NCBI GenBank assembly: GCA_036501665.1
Contig: DASXZW010000082.1
Span: 1-64,000, forward strand
Reading direction: 5' to 3'
Length of the DNA stretch: 64,000 bases
Source of the DNA: DATAUD01 sp036501665
GTDB taxonomy: Bacteria; Verrucomicrobiota; Verrucomicrobiia; Limisphaerales; Palsa-1400
The notes under the pieces are model-generated. The model did no database searches. It saw only the letters and a list, made by a program, of their open reading frames with translations, and was not told the DNA's origin. A program made the translations under genes and the position numbers. This document shows, in pieces, positions 26,883 through 35,392 of the stretch. Position 1 is the first letter of the stretch; each line of letters opens with the position of its first letter.

Positions 26883-27227
26883 CTAGATAGGGAAGAAGGC
26901 TTCTATTTCTGGATCTATTGAACTTCGCAAGAGGCGCTGTAACTCGGGGTCCATGAATGTAAGACTGGCTGTTATATCGAGATTGATGATGGGAGGAAGT
27001 TGCAGGTCGCGAAAGTTTTCCTGAATCCATTTCTTCTGCTCCCTTTCCATCACCATAATAACGTCTGCCCAGTCCACGTCGCGTCTGCTGATCTTGCGTC
27101 TGGCGCTATTCCGAATGCCTGCTGATCGGACTTCCAATCGGGGATCGTCGCGATAGAGCGCTTCTGCCGTGGGGCTGCGCCATTGGTTCATAGCGCACAC
27201 GAACAGGACATGTTTTGCGGCTGGCAC
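26883..27227 (-). CDS. Low-molecular-weight phosphotyrosine phosphatase-like protein
   Basis: A 114-residue protein, apparently from a GTG at 27227 (MPAAKHVLFV). The P-loop is CAMNQWRS (Cys11, Arg17), the CX5R(S/T) of LMW-PTP and arsenate reductases. It is shorter than the usual 150 residues: the common DPY/DPW acidic loop near the C-terminus is replaced by a FMDPELQRLL segment. This matches the small PTP-like family annotated as protein-tyrosine-phosphatase in many bacteria. The general acid could be the Asp of MDPELQ. It stands alone between the GH43 and GH127 genes. Confidence 0.82.
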   Translation of the reverse strand: MPAAKHVLFVCAMNQWRSPTAEALYRDDPRLEVRSAGIRNSARRKISRRDVDWADVIMVMEREQKKWIQENFRDLQLPPIINLDITASLTFMDPELQRLLRSSIDPEIEAFFPI

Positions 27228-27308
27228 AAATTTTGACGGAGATGTTGTTTAGGAATTGGAAAAATCGATCAATCCGGTGAAGGCGGCATTGAAATTCGCG
27301 TTGGATTT

Positions 27309-29384
27309 TTATTCCTGATTTTGTGGTTTGGCGGCGTTGTTGTTTTGCGACATCCAGACTTGCATGGGACAGGTGCCACGGTTGGCGTTCGCGAAGTATG
27401 GAATGGCTGTAACTTTTACCGGCATTTGTCTCGCGGGATTTGAGCCGTCTTTAAGGAGCGCCGTTGCGTTTCCTGATAAAACGGTCACTCCGCCCAGGAG
27501 ATTGCTTCGATATTCCGGCGTGAATTCGGCTCCAGACGGGATAATGAGATTTTGAACGGCTGTTCCGTTGTCGGTTCCTTCAAAGCAATAAACCATCGGT
27601 CCACGTTGCAATGCCACCCTGCCCTTATCGGCGGCGACATTTAAGTTCGCGGTGACTTGTTGCACCGGCATGTCCAGGGATAATTGAACGAGATCGCCGG
27701 ACTTCCAGCGGCGTCGCAGGCTGGCATAGTCTCGGTTGATTTCGACGTTATCAATAACTTTTCCATTGACCTTTAAATGCGCGCGCTTCGGCGATTGATC
27801 GCTGAATTGGTAGAGGCCCGTGCCGGAGGAAACTGACTGACTCCAACCGGGGATGCGGATGTGCAGATCGAATTCCGCAGGTTTCGCAGGTTGAACCGTT
27901 ATGTTCATTGTACCCTGCCAAGGATAATCGGTGGTTTGTTTCAGAGTCACAGTTTGATGGCCAAGCGGAATTATGGCTGTGCTGCCGACAAAAAGGTTCA
28001 CGTAAATCCCCGTTTTGTCCCGCGCATAAATGTAACCAGGCATCGCGCCCATCAGCTTCAAAAACATCGGAGGGCAGCAGGGACAACCGTGCCAGGCCCA
28101 ACGGGAATTGCCGTTGCCGGCCTGCAGCGGGTTCACATAAGTATAGGAATCGCCAGCCAGCGAAACTCCGGCGAGCGCGCCGTTGAAAAGCTCGCGTTCC
28201 AAGGCGTCCACATAACGCGCGTCGCCTGTCAATAAGTTCAAATTCCGATCAAAAAAGCCAGCGCCGACCGCGCCGCAAGTCTCCAGATAGCCGTCGTTGG
28301 GGAGAGCGTAATCGCTTCCAAATGCCTCGCCTTCGGCTGTCGCGCCGACGCCGCCGGTAATATACGACTTCTTGTCGTTCATATTGTTCCAGAGACGGAG
28401 AGCGGCATGGCGATAGTCTTCCCGGCCATTGATTCCAGCGAGCGCGGTAATTCCAGTGCAAAGCAATTCCGCGCGGACTGCATGGCCTTCGATTTGGTCC
28501 TGCTCGAAAACGGGTTTGTCGTCCTGATTGTATGAGCCGTACGACGCCTGATCCTTGCGCTGGTGGCCTCGCGCTTCGACCCAGTATTGCGCCAATTCAA
28601 GATAACGACGCTCGTCAATGGCGACGGGCATCTCGCGCTTCAGTTCTGGGTGTTGCTGGAAAAGCAAATAGAGGTTGGCGAATGCTTCCTCGGCCAAGGC
28701 GTGGTTGGTGACGAGTTCGTGTTTTGGCGCGGGGCCGACCTGGTCGCATGTATAATTTGCCAACTTCACCGCGAGTTTCAGGAGGCTAGTTTTGCCGGTT
28801 GCCTGGAAATAATGCACGGCGGCATCGCACATTGCGCCGATGTTATACATTTCGTGCTGATAGCCGTCGTTCCCACCGTTTAGGCCCCAACGTTGTGTGG
28901 GATGCTCCAGTTCAGTCCAAGTATTGACATAGCCGTCCGGGTCCACAGCTTGGGCTGCTGCAATTCGCGCGATGTAGCCGTCAATGCGCTTTTCCAAAAC
29001 GGGATCTGGATGCGTAGCCAGGAAATCGGCTGTGCCGCGGATCATTTCGTAAATCAATCCGTCGTACCACGGCGGACCGGCGTGACCGCCCGATTTCCCG
29101 TCGCGCACGCGATCAAAGTTATTCAGCGCACCGCCACGGTCGCCTTCAAATTTGTCGAAGCAATCGGGGATTGTCACTTTTTCCCAGACGTTCAGTTTCG
29201 GCGACCAGAAGGAATCGTGAACTTCCACGGACTGAATCGGCACCGGCGTCAATTGATTGTAGGACTGCGCGTTCGCTTCAATGATGACGCCCGGGACAGC
29301 AATCAGCGCACAGACAATTGCAAAGACAAATAGTTTGCTTCGACGTGATTCGTGTTGACTGAAAATTCGTTTGAATCGAGTCAT
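27309..29384 (-). CDS. GH127 beta-L-arabinofuranosidase
   Basis: About 691 residues from the ATG at 29384, which places an N-terminal export signal (hydrophobic run VFAIVCALIAVPGVIIEANA) correctly. It is a GH127 (former DUF1680) enzyme: (alpha/alpha)6 barrel with DGLIYEMIRGTADFLA, EAFGSDYALPN and the metal/nucleophile cysteines in YLETCGAVGAGFF (Glu and Cys near 367) and HGCPCCPP (near 431-437). GH127 uses a Zn-bound Cys as nucleophile; both the pair and the Glu are kept. C-terminal jelly-roll domains follow. It is probably periplasmic. It follows the glutamine-synthetase-like gene by about 70 bases. Confidence 0.94.
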   Translation of the reverse strand: MTRFKRIFSQHESRRSKLFVFAIVCALIAVPGVIIEANAQSYNQLTPVPIQSVEVHDSFWSPKLNVWEKVTIPDCFDKFEGDRGGALNNFDRVRDGKSGGHAGPPWYDGLIYEMIRGTADFLATHPDPVLEKRIDGYIARIAAAQAVDPDGYVNTWTELEHPTQRWGLNGGNDGYQHEMYNIGAMCDAAVHYFQATGKTSLLKLAVKLANYTCDQVGPAPKHELVTNHALAEEAFANLYLLFQQHPELKREMPVAIDERRYLELAQYWVEARGHQRKDQASYGSYNQDDKPVFEQDQIEGHAVRAELLCTGITALAGINGREDYRHAALRLWNNMNDKKSYITGGVGATAEGEAFGSDYALPNDGYLETCGAVGAGFFDRNLNLLTGDARYVDALERELFNGALAGVSLAGDSYTYVNPLQAGNGNSRWAWHGCPCCPPMFLKLMGAMPGYIYARDKTGIYVNLFVGSTAIIPLGHQTVTLKQTTDYPWQGTMNITVQPAKPAEFDLHIRIPGWSQSVSSGTGLYQFSDQSPKRAHLKVNGKVIDNVEINRDYASLRRRWKSGDLVQLSLDMPVQQVTANLNVAADKGRVALQRGPMVYCFEGTDNGTAVQNLIIPSGAEFTPEYRSNLLGGVTVLSGNATALLKDGSNPARQMPVKVTAIPYFANANRGTCPMQVWMSQNNNAAKPQNQE

Positions 29385-29455
29385 CTGGCGACGATGCCGT
29401 ATTTCGAGCAACACCTCAAGGCAAGCGTTCAACGGCAGTCACAGCAAGAGCTTTA

Positions 29456-30802
29456 TTAGATTCGCTCGAAGTAGCGGATTCGCTCCCAGTCAGTCACAGC
29501 ATCGTTGAACGCCTGGACTTCGCAGTTCGCGGTGTGGACGTAAAAATCGACCACGGCGTCGCCTATTGCTTTGCGGGCCAATTGGCTTTTGTCGAGGAGG
29601 CTTGCCGCGTCGCGCAGCGTTTTTGGGACTGAGCGAAGGTTGGGATCGGTGTAAGCGTTGCCTTCGTATAAATCGCCGCAGTCCGGCTTTTCATCAATTC
29701 CCGCCATGCCGGCAGCGATCATTGCGGCAAATGCGAGATAAGGATTTGCGTCGGCACCTGGCATTCGATTTTCCAGGCGGAATGAAGGCCCTTCGCCAAC
29801 GACGCGAAATCCAACTGTGCGATTGTCGTATGCCCAGGCAATTTTTGTCGGCGCCCAACTGGCTGATTGGTAGCGTTTGTAGGAGTTGATCGTGGGCGCA
29901 AAAAAATAGGTGAGTTCCGGCGAATACTTTATCAAGCCGCCGAGAAATTGCCGGAAAAACGTGGAGGGTTGATGCTTTTTCGCGTCCCAAAAAAGCGGCT
30001 GGTTGTTGCGCCAGATGCTCTGATGAATGTGGCAACTGCTGCCAACTTCGGCGGCGGCGAGCTTCGACATGAAGGTGACGCACTTGCCGTTTTGATGGAC
30101 GATTTCTTTGAGGCCATGCTTGAAAACCAAATGCCGGTCGCCCATCGCGAGCGGTTCACCGTATAAGAAATTGACTTCATGCTGGCCGCGGCCCCATTCG
30201 CCTTTTGACGATTCCACCGGCACTTCAGCGGCATCCATGAAATTGCGGACGGCGCGGAAAATCGTTTCGTCGCGACCGGGTTGAAGCGTATGGTAGTCAA
30301 TACGATAATCGCTGGCGGGCGTAATGTTGTCGTATTTGGCCGCGAAGGCTTCGGGATACGTGTTGTTGAACAGGAAAAATTCCAGTTCGCTGGCGATGCT
30401 GCAACGCAAGCCCCGGTCTGCCAGCGCGTCGAGTTGGCGCTTCAAAACCGAACGCGGGGCTTCCGCAACGGGCTTGCCGCCATGATGGTAAAGATCGCAA
30501 ATGATCATCGCCGAACCGGGCAACCACGGCATCGGTCGGAGCGTCGTCATGTCCGGGCGCATTTCAAAATCGCCAAAACCACTTTCCCAATTCGCCAGTT
30601 TGAAGCCGGAGAGCGGCTCCATTTCCATGTTGAGCGTCAACAAGTAATTGCAGACATGCGTGCCAGACCCGAGCACTTGATCGACGAAATGATGGGCGCT
30701 CAGCCGCTTGCCAACGAGCCGTCCGAATACGTCTGGAAAGACCACCAAAATTGTGTCGATTTCCTTGCGAGCAATTGCGGTTTTGAGCGTTGCCAGTTTC
30801 AT
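29456..30802 (-). CDS. Glutamine synthetase family gamma-glutamyl ligase
   Basis: A 448-residue GS-fold ATP-dependent ligase. The beta-grasp N-domain is followed by the catalytic barrel with IASELEFFLF, the EVGSSCHIHQSIWRNNQPLF loop, the ATP/ammonia region FAPTINSYKRYQSASWAPTK and the VEFRLPD-like GPSFRLENRMPGADANPYL. It lacks a typical C-terminal adenylylation Tyr, and the sequence is of the gamma-glutamyl-amine/GlnA4-like group rather than classic GlnA. With the aldehyde and alcohol dehydrogenases upstream it is likely to glutamylate an amine or amino alcohol. The substrate is unknown. Confidence 0.9.
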   Translation of the reverse strand: MKLATLKTAIARKEIDTILVVFPDVFGRLVGKRLSAHHFVDQVLGSGTHVCNYLLTLNMEMEPLSGFKLANWESGFGDFEMRPDMTTLRPMPWLPGSAMIICDLYHHGGKPVAEAPRSVLKRQLDALADRGLRCSIASELEFFLFNNTYPEAFAAKYDNITPASDYRIDYHTLQPGRDETIFRAVRNFMDAAEVPVESSKGEWGRGQHEVNFLYGEPLAMGDRHLVFKHGLKEIVHQNGKCVTFMSKLAAAEVGSSCHIHQSIWRNNQPLFWDAKKHQPSTFFRQFLGGLIKYSPELTYFFAPTINSYKRYQSASWAPTKIAWAYDNRTVGFRVVGEGPSFRLENRMPGADANPYLAFAAMIAAGMAGIDEKPDCGDLYEGNAYTDPNLRSVPKTLRDAASLLDKSQLARKAIGDAVVDFYVHTANCEVQAFNDAVTDWERIRYFERI

Positions 30803-30882
30803 GCGAGTTTCGGTGCGGCTAGAGCGAATCCCTAAATACTACAGCCATTTCAAATCCCCTCTCTTGGCGCTTCGCGTCCGTT

Positions 30883-30905
30883 CTCTTCCCGCCTTGCGGG
30901 GAGAG
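30883..30905. repeat. Strong hairpin in the gap between the aldehyde dehydrogenase and the ligase gene
   Basis: CTCTTCCCGC and GCGGGGAGAG pair across a CTT loop (10 base pairs, one G-T). No T-run follows on either strand, so it is a repeat or RNA-processing structure rather than a clear terminator. It sits in a 151-base gap in an otherwise tight minus-strand operon. Confidence 0.4.
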
Positions 30906-30953
30906 AATTGAAGAAAGAGGTGCTAAAAAGTGGATTATTATTATTGACATTTT

Positions 30954-32384
30954 CTAATCAGCGAGATAGACGTTCTTGATTTCGGTGTAACCTTCCATCG
31001 CCGCCATGCCAAGATCGCGGCCCAACCCGCTTTGCTTGAAGCCGCCAAAAGGAGCTTCGATGTGGAGGCTGTTATGGCAATTGACGCTGAGGACGCCGCT
31101 CTCGACCCGACGCGAAACGCGGATCGCGCGCTTCAAATCGTTTGTCCAGAGTGAACCGCTCAAGCCGTAAGCTGAATCGTTTACCTCCGCCAACATCGCT
31201 TCCTCATTGTCAAACGGACGGATGCAGGCGACAGGGCCGAAGATTTCCTCGCGCCACGCGCGGTCGGAAGTTTCGCAACCGAGCACGAGCGCGGGGTTCA
31301 AATAGCAACCCTTGCCAGCCGGACGATCTCCGCCGCACGCAATTTTGTGGCGTGGCGTTTTCACGGTTTTCAAATATTCCTCAACCAATTCACGTTGGTC
31401 GCCGGAGACCAAAGGCCCAACTTGTGTTTCGTTTTTGGCCGGATCGCCGACGACGATTTTCTTGGTTGCGGCTATAAACAACTCGACGAATTTATCATAG
31501 ACGCTGCGCTCCACGAAAATGCGGCTGCGCGCGCAACAATCCTGGCCAGTGTTCGCAAAGACACTCATTGGCGACGAGGTGGCGGCCTTTTCAAGATCGG
31601 CATCGGCAAAAATGATGTTCGGTGATTTGCCGCCGAGTTCCAGCGAAACGCGTTTGATGTCGCGCGCCGCCAATTGCATGATGCGCGACCCGACCGAAGT
31701 CGAACCGGTGAAGGAAATTTTGCGGACGAGCGGATGTTGAACGAGCGCGTCTCCCATGCCGTTTCCGGACCCGGACAGGACCTGGAGCACGCCTTCGGGA
31801 AGACCAGCTTCGGCGGCTAATTCGCCGAGGCGCAAGGCGGTCAGAGGCGATTGGCGGGCGGGCTTGAGCACGACGCAATTCCCCGCCGCGAGCGCGGGTG
31901 CGACTTTCCACGTCGCAATGGGAAAAGGAAAATTCCAAGGGACAATCGCCGCGACGACACCCATCGGTTGGCGCAAAGTAAAATCGAATCCTCCGCGCGC
32001 GACGGGAATTGTCTGGCCTCCGAATTTTGAAATGGCGCCCGCGTAGTATTCAAAGGTCTTCGCGCCAACTCTGATTTCGTCGCGAGCATCGGAAATCGGT
32101 TTGCCGATGGAAAGGCTTTCAAGCTGGGAAAGTTCTTCCGCGTGGTCTCGTATAACACGCGCGACGTTGAAAAGAATTTCCGCGCGACGGCCGGGAGCGC
32201 AATCGCGCCAGGACTTTTCGTACGCAGCCTGCGCGCCTGTGACCGCGGCCGCAACATCTGCTGACGTCGCCGCGCTGGTTTCGCATAGCACCTCCTCGGT
32301 GGCAGGGTTGATGACAGGCAAGGTTTTGCCGTCCGAAGCGGCGCGGCTTTTGCCGTTAATGAAGAGTTGTCCGGGAAATTTCAT
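30954..32384 (-). CDS. NAD(P)-dependent aldehyde dehydrogenase
   Basis: A 476-residue ALDH of the betaine/gamma-glutamyl-aminobutyraldehyde group. The catalytic Glu is in VSLELGGKSPNIIFADADLE and the nucleophile Cys in NTGQDCCARSRIFVERSVYD (two adjacent Cys). Other hallmarks are IVPWNFPFPIATWKVAPALA, FTGSTSVG, EEIFGPVACI and APFGGFKQSGLGRDLG. It oxidises an aldehyde to the acid with NAD(P)+. It starts five bases after the iron-type alcohol dehydrogenase gene stop, so the two act in sequence: alcohol to aldehyde to acid. Confidence 0.95.
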   Translation of the reverse strand: MKFPGQLFINGKSRAASDGKTLPVINPATEEVLCETSAATSADVAAAVTGAQAAYEKSWRDCAPGRRAEILFNVARVIRDHAEELSQLESLSIGKPISDARDEIRVGAKTFEYYAGAISKFGGQTIPVARGGFDFTLRQPMGVVAAIVPWNFPFPIATWKVAPALAAGNCVVLKPARQSPLTALRLGELAAEAGLPEGVLQVLSGSGNGMGDALVQHPLVRKISFTGSTSVGSRIMQLAARDIKRVSLELGGKSPNIIFADADLEKAATSSPMSVFANTGQDCCARSRIFVERSVYDKFVELFIAATKKIVVGDPAKNETQVGPLVSGDQRELVEEYLKTVKTPRHKIACGGDRPAGKGCYLNPALVLGCETSDRAWREEIFGPVACIRPFDNEEAMLAEVNDSAYGLSGSLWTNDLKRAIRVSRRVESGVLSVNCHNSLHIEAPFGGFKQSGLGRDLGMAAMEGYTEIKNVYLAD

Positions 32385-32389
32385 GGTTC

Positions 32390-33502
32390 TTACATTGCCA
32401 ATTGATAGAGTTGACGCAGGTCGTCGCGCGTCATGGGCACAGGATTCGTGCGATGGCAGGTGTCTGCGAACGCCTGGTCGCTCATCGCGTCCAGTAGCGA
32501 TTCCTTGACGCCATACGCCCCCAAACCGGAAGCGAGGCCGATTTCGCGGAACATTGCGCTGACGTGCTCAATGGTGGATTTGTCGTCGGGATTGGGAAGA
32601 TCGAACGCGATGCCGACGCGCCGGTAAACGCCCGGTTTGCGCTCCGCGTTCCAGCGCATAACGAACGGCGTGCAAAGAGCGTTCGCGGTTCCGTGATGTA
32701 ATCCGCAAAACGTCGAAAGCGGATGCGCGAGCGAATGAATCGCGCCCAAATCCTTTTGGAACGCCACAGCGCCCATCATCGCGGCGACCTGCATTTTTCC
32801 GCGCGCGTCAATGTCATTTCCATTTTTAACCGCGCGCACGAGCGATTGATTGATCAGATGAATTCCTTCGAGCGCGATGCCGTCGCACATCGGATGAAAT
32901 TCCGGGGACGTAAAAGATTCGATGCAATGAATGAGCGCGTCCGCGCCAGTCGCCGCCGTCAATTTCGGCGGGAGGCCGCGCGTTAATTCGGGGTCCAAGA
33001 CGACCAAAGCGGCCAGCAATGACGGGTGGAAAACCACGCACTTACGACCGTCCTTGATGATGACTGAACTGCGGCCCGCTTCGCTGCCAGTTCCCGAAGT
33101 CGTCGGAATGGTCACGCACGGCGCCAGCCCGCTCCAATCTTCGTGGAAATCGAAGGGCAGCAAAGGCTGGTCGGGTCGCTTGACGCACATGCGAATCACC
33201 TTGCCGACATCCAATGCGCTGCCGCCGCCGAAGGCGATGACGGAATCGCATTTGTTCTCGATATATGCAGCCGTTGCGGCCTCGACATCTTCGATGGTCG
33301 GATTGGGATGGACGTCGGAAAAAACCGCCCAACCTTTGCCCGAAACGGCTTCGAGCGCTTTGAACGCGTCTGTTTGGAGCAAGCCGGGATCGGTCACAAC
33401 CAAAGGTTTGCGCAAACCAAGGGCAGCGAGATCGGCGGGCAAATCCTTTAACACGCCTGCGCCGAATTTTATTTTTGTCGGAAAGGAAAAATTGGATGCC
33501 AT
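32390..33502 (-). CDS. Iron-containing (type III) alcohol dehydrogenase
   Basis: A 370-residue Fe-ADH. The NAD-binding GGGSALDVGKVIRMCVKRPD is near residues 95-115. The metal ligands are visible: Asp and His in GADALIHCIESF, His in LAHPLSTFCG and His in GLHHGTANALC. It reduces or oxidises an alcohol in the cytoplasm. It is the first gene of a three-gene minus-strand unit (ADH, ALDH, gamma-glutamyl ligase) whose promoter should lie in the 125-base gap to 33628. Confidence 0.94.
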   Translation of the reverse strand: MASNFSFPTKIKFGAGVLKDLPADLAALGLRKPLVVTDPGLLQTDAFKALEAVSGKGWAVFSDVHPNPTIEDVEAATAAYIENKCDSVIAFGGGSALDVGKVIRMCVKRPDQPLLPFDFHEDWSGLAPCVTIPTTSGTGSEAGRSSVIIKDGRKCVVFHPSLLAALVVLDPELTRGLPPKLTAATGADALIHCIESFTSPEFHPMCDGIALEGIHLINQSLVRAVKNGNDIDARGKMQVAAMMGAVAFQKDLGAIHSLAHPLSTFCGLHHGTANALCTPFVMRWNAERKPGVYRRVGIAFDLPNPDDKSTIEHVSAMFREIGLASGLGAYGVKESLLDAMSDQAFADTCHRTNPVPMTRDDLRQLYQLAM

Positions 33503-33627
33503 ATTTTAACTGTTCATCATGGTTCGACTGTTCACTTTGGAGCGATTCGGGGCGTCCCGCCCAACCGCCTGATTCGCGCCGAGATTATTTCACATTGCTC
33601 AGGAAACAAGCAAAATGCGGCGGCAGA

Positions 33628-34107
33628 TTAAACAACGGAAATAATACAGTATTTGACAACCTCTCCTGCAATCGGCTCTGTCCAACGCTGCCCCGCTTTC
33701 TTCCCCATCAATCCCCTGCCCAATGGCGATTGAGGTGTGATTACGGTGATTTCTTTTCCTCCGAATTCGATTTCCTGGCCGCCGCCAGACGGACCAATGA
33801 AAAAAATCGAACGCGCACGGTTGGCTTCAACTGTCACCAAGGCGGTGAGATCAATCGGATCTTCGGAGGCGAATTTCTTCGCAGCCAGCACTTCATACGA
33901 TTTTATCGAATCCAAAATTTCCTTGGCCTGCCTGGCTTGTCCGCCTGCAAGGTAAGCCGCTTCGAGTCCCCGCGTGTCGTATTTGCTTTCGGCCTTGCTG
34001 CTTTCGTGGGTCGCTTCGGCATGTGATGCGCGCGCGGCGTTTTCCAGGACGGCGAGACTTTCGCTCAGGCTCGAAACGATTTGGCGGATTAACTTAGTTT
34101 TATCCAT
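33628..34107 (-). CDS. GreA/GreB-family transcript-cleavage factor
   Basis: A 159-residue protein. The N-terminal half is a long helical hairpin (about 10-75) with an acidic/charged tip (HAEATHESSKAESKYDTRGL), and the C-terminal half is a GreA_GreB FKBP-like domain (LTALVTVEANRARSIFFIGP, then ITVITPQSPLGRGLMGKKAG and GEVVKYCIISV). It resembles the short Gre homologues common in Bacteroidetes and PVC bacteria, which bind the RNA polymerase secondary channel; whether it stimulates cleavage is unknown. It begins seven bases after the MFS exporter gene. Confidence 0.88.
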   Translation of the reverse strand: MDKTKLIRQIVSSLSESLAVLENAARASHAEATHESSKAESKYDTRGLEAAYLAGGQARQAKEILDSIKSYEVLAAKKFASEDPIDLTALVTVEANRARSIFFIGPSGGGQEIEFGGKEITVITPQSPLGRGLMGKKAGQRWTEPIAGEVVKYCIISVV

Positions 34108-34113
34108 TCGAGT

Positions 34114-35349
34114 TTAGTGCATGATCGGCGTAGCGCCTTTTTCTTCAACAAATCGCAGCCGCGAAATTTTCCGTCTTCCCACGATTAAAATCCCGAAGCC
34201 CATCCACGATGTTGCCGCGAGAATGAGTGTCACGGGTAGCATCCCGTGCGAGTCGAAAATGCCGATGCTCGCGGAAGCCAAACTTGACACGCCGATTTGC
34301 AGAAAGCCGAGCATAGCCGACGCGCTGCCGATGTTTTGGTCGAAGGGCGAAATCGCCAGCGCGGCCGCATTTGGATACGCGAGGCCAAGACTTGACAGAG
34401 CGATGAAAAGCAGCACAAGCGTCGCCGGCAATCCGAACCAGCCGTTGATCGATCCAATCAGGAACAGCAGCGCCGAGGGACATTCCACGAGTAACGCGCC
34501 ACGAAAGATTTGTTCGCTGGTAAATTTGCGCAGCAATAGAACGTTGATCTGGTTGCTGCCGATGAATCCTACCGATAACCCCGCAAAAATGGCCCCGAAA
34601 GTTCCCGCGCTGACATGAAATACTTCCATGAAAATAATTGGCGAACCGGCGACGTAAACAAGAAGTCCAGAGAAAGCAAATGCCCCAGCGAGCGCGTAAG
34701 TAAGAAATTGCGGCTCGATTAAAACTGCGCTGTAGTTGCGCAAAATCGGCCCCGGCATCATAGAAACGGTGGGATCAGCCGTATGCGCTTGCGGCAGGCA
34801 CCACCAACAGAGAAACAGATTTAATAGAGCAACTGAAGCGAGGATAACAAACACCCATTGCCACCCAAGGTGCAGCGCGACGAAACTTCCAACGCTTGGC
34901 GCAAGGAGCGGCGAAACTCCAAGGATTAAAATCAGCAGCGAAATGATGCGCGCGGTTTCATGCACCGGAAAAAAATCGCGAACCATCGCCATCGAAGCAA
35001 CTTGCGCGGCGCAACCGCCCAGCGCTTGCAGGAAACGCATTGCCACCAGCCATTCAACCGTGCGCGAGAACAGACAGAGGACCGACGCTGCAGTGAAGAG
35101 AGTGAGTCCGACGTATAACGGAGGCTTCCGGCCAAATCTGTCAAGAAGTGGCCCGTAAAAAAGTTGCCCAGCGGCAAGCCCAACAAAATAACTGGCAATC
35201 GACAGCGAAACTCTCGCCGTCGTCGTGTGCAAGGCCAGCGCGATCCCAGGAAATGCGGGGAGATACATGTCGATCGCAAATGGACTGATTGTCGAAAGCG
35301 ATCCAAGGATGAGGATTATTACGAAACGATTTTGGACAGGGTGTGTCAT
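34114..35349 (-). CDS. Bcr/CflA-type MFS drug exporter
   Basis: A 411-residue MFS protein with twelve predicted helices. The Bcr/CflA group is marked by the N-terminal SPFAIDMYLPAFPGIA and motif A, GPLLDRFGRKPPLYVGL, plus LQALGGCAAQVASMAMVRDF. It is a proton-driven drug exporter in the inner membrane. The Gre factor follows seven bases later. Substrate is not predictable. Confidence 0.92.
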   Translation of the reverse strand: MTHPVQNRFVIILILGSLSTISPFAIDMYLPAFPGIALALHTTTARVSLSIASYFVGLAAGQLFYGPLLDRFGRKPPLYVGLTLFTAASVLCLFSRTVEWLVAMRFLQALGGCAAQVASMAMVRDFFPVHETARIISLLILILGVSPLLAPSVGSFVALHLGWQWVFVILASVALLNLFLCWWCLPQAHTADPTVSMMPGPILRNYSAVLIEPQFLTYALAGAFAFSGLLVYVAGSPIIFMEVFHVSAGTFGAIFAGLSVGFIGSNQINVLLLRKFTSEQIFRGALLVECPSALLFLIGSINGWFGLPATLVLLFIALSSLGLAYPNAAALAISPFDQNIGSASAMLGFLQIGVSSLASASIGIFDSHGMLPVTLILAATSWMGFGILIVGRRKISRLRFVEEKGATPIMH

Positions 35350-35392
35350 GCAATAATTAAGCCGAGTGAAAATTTATGAGGGCCGCTTGATG

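Noticed and set aside
30884..30920. Possible terminator between the aldehyde dehydrogenase and ligase genes
   Set aside because: Hairpin is strong but no T-run follows on either strand.
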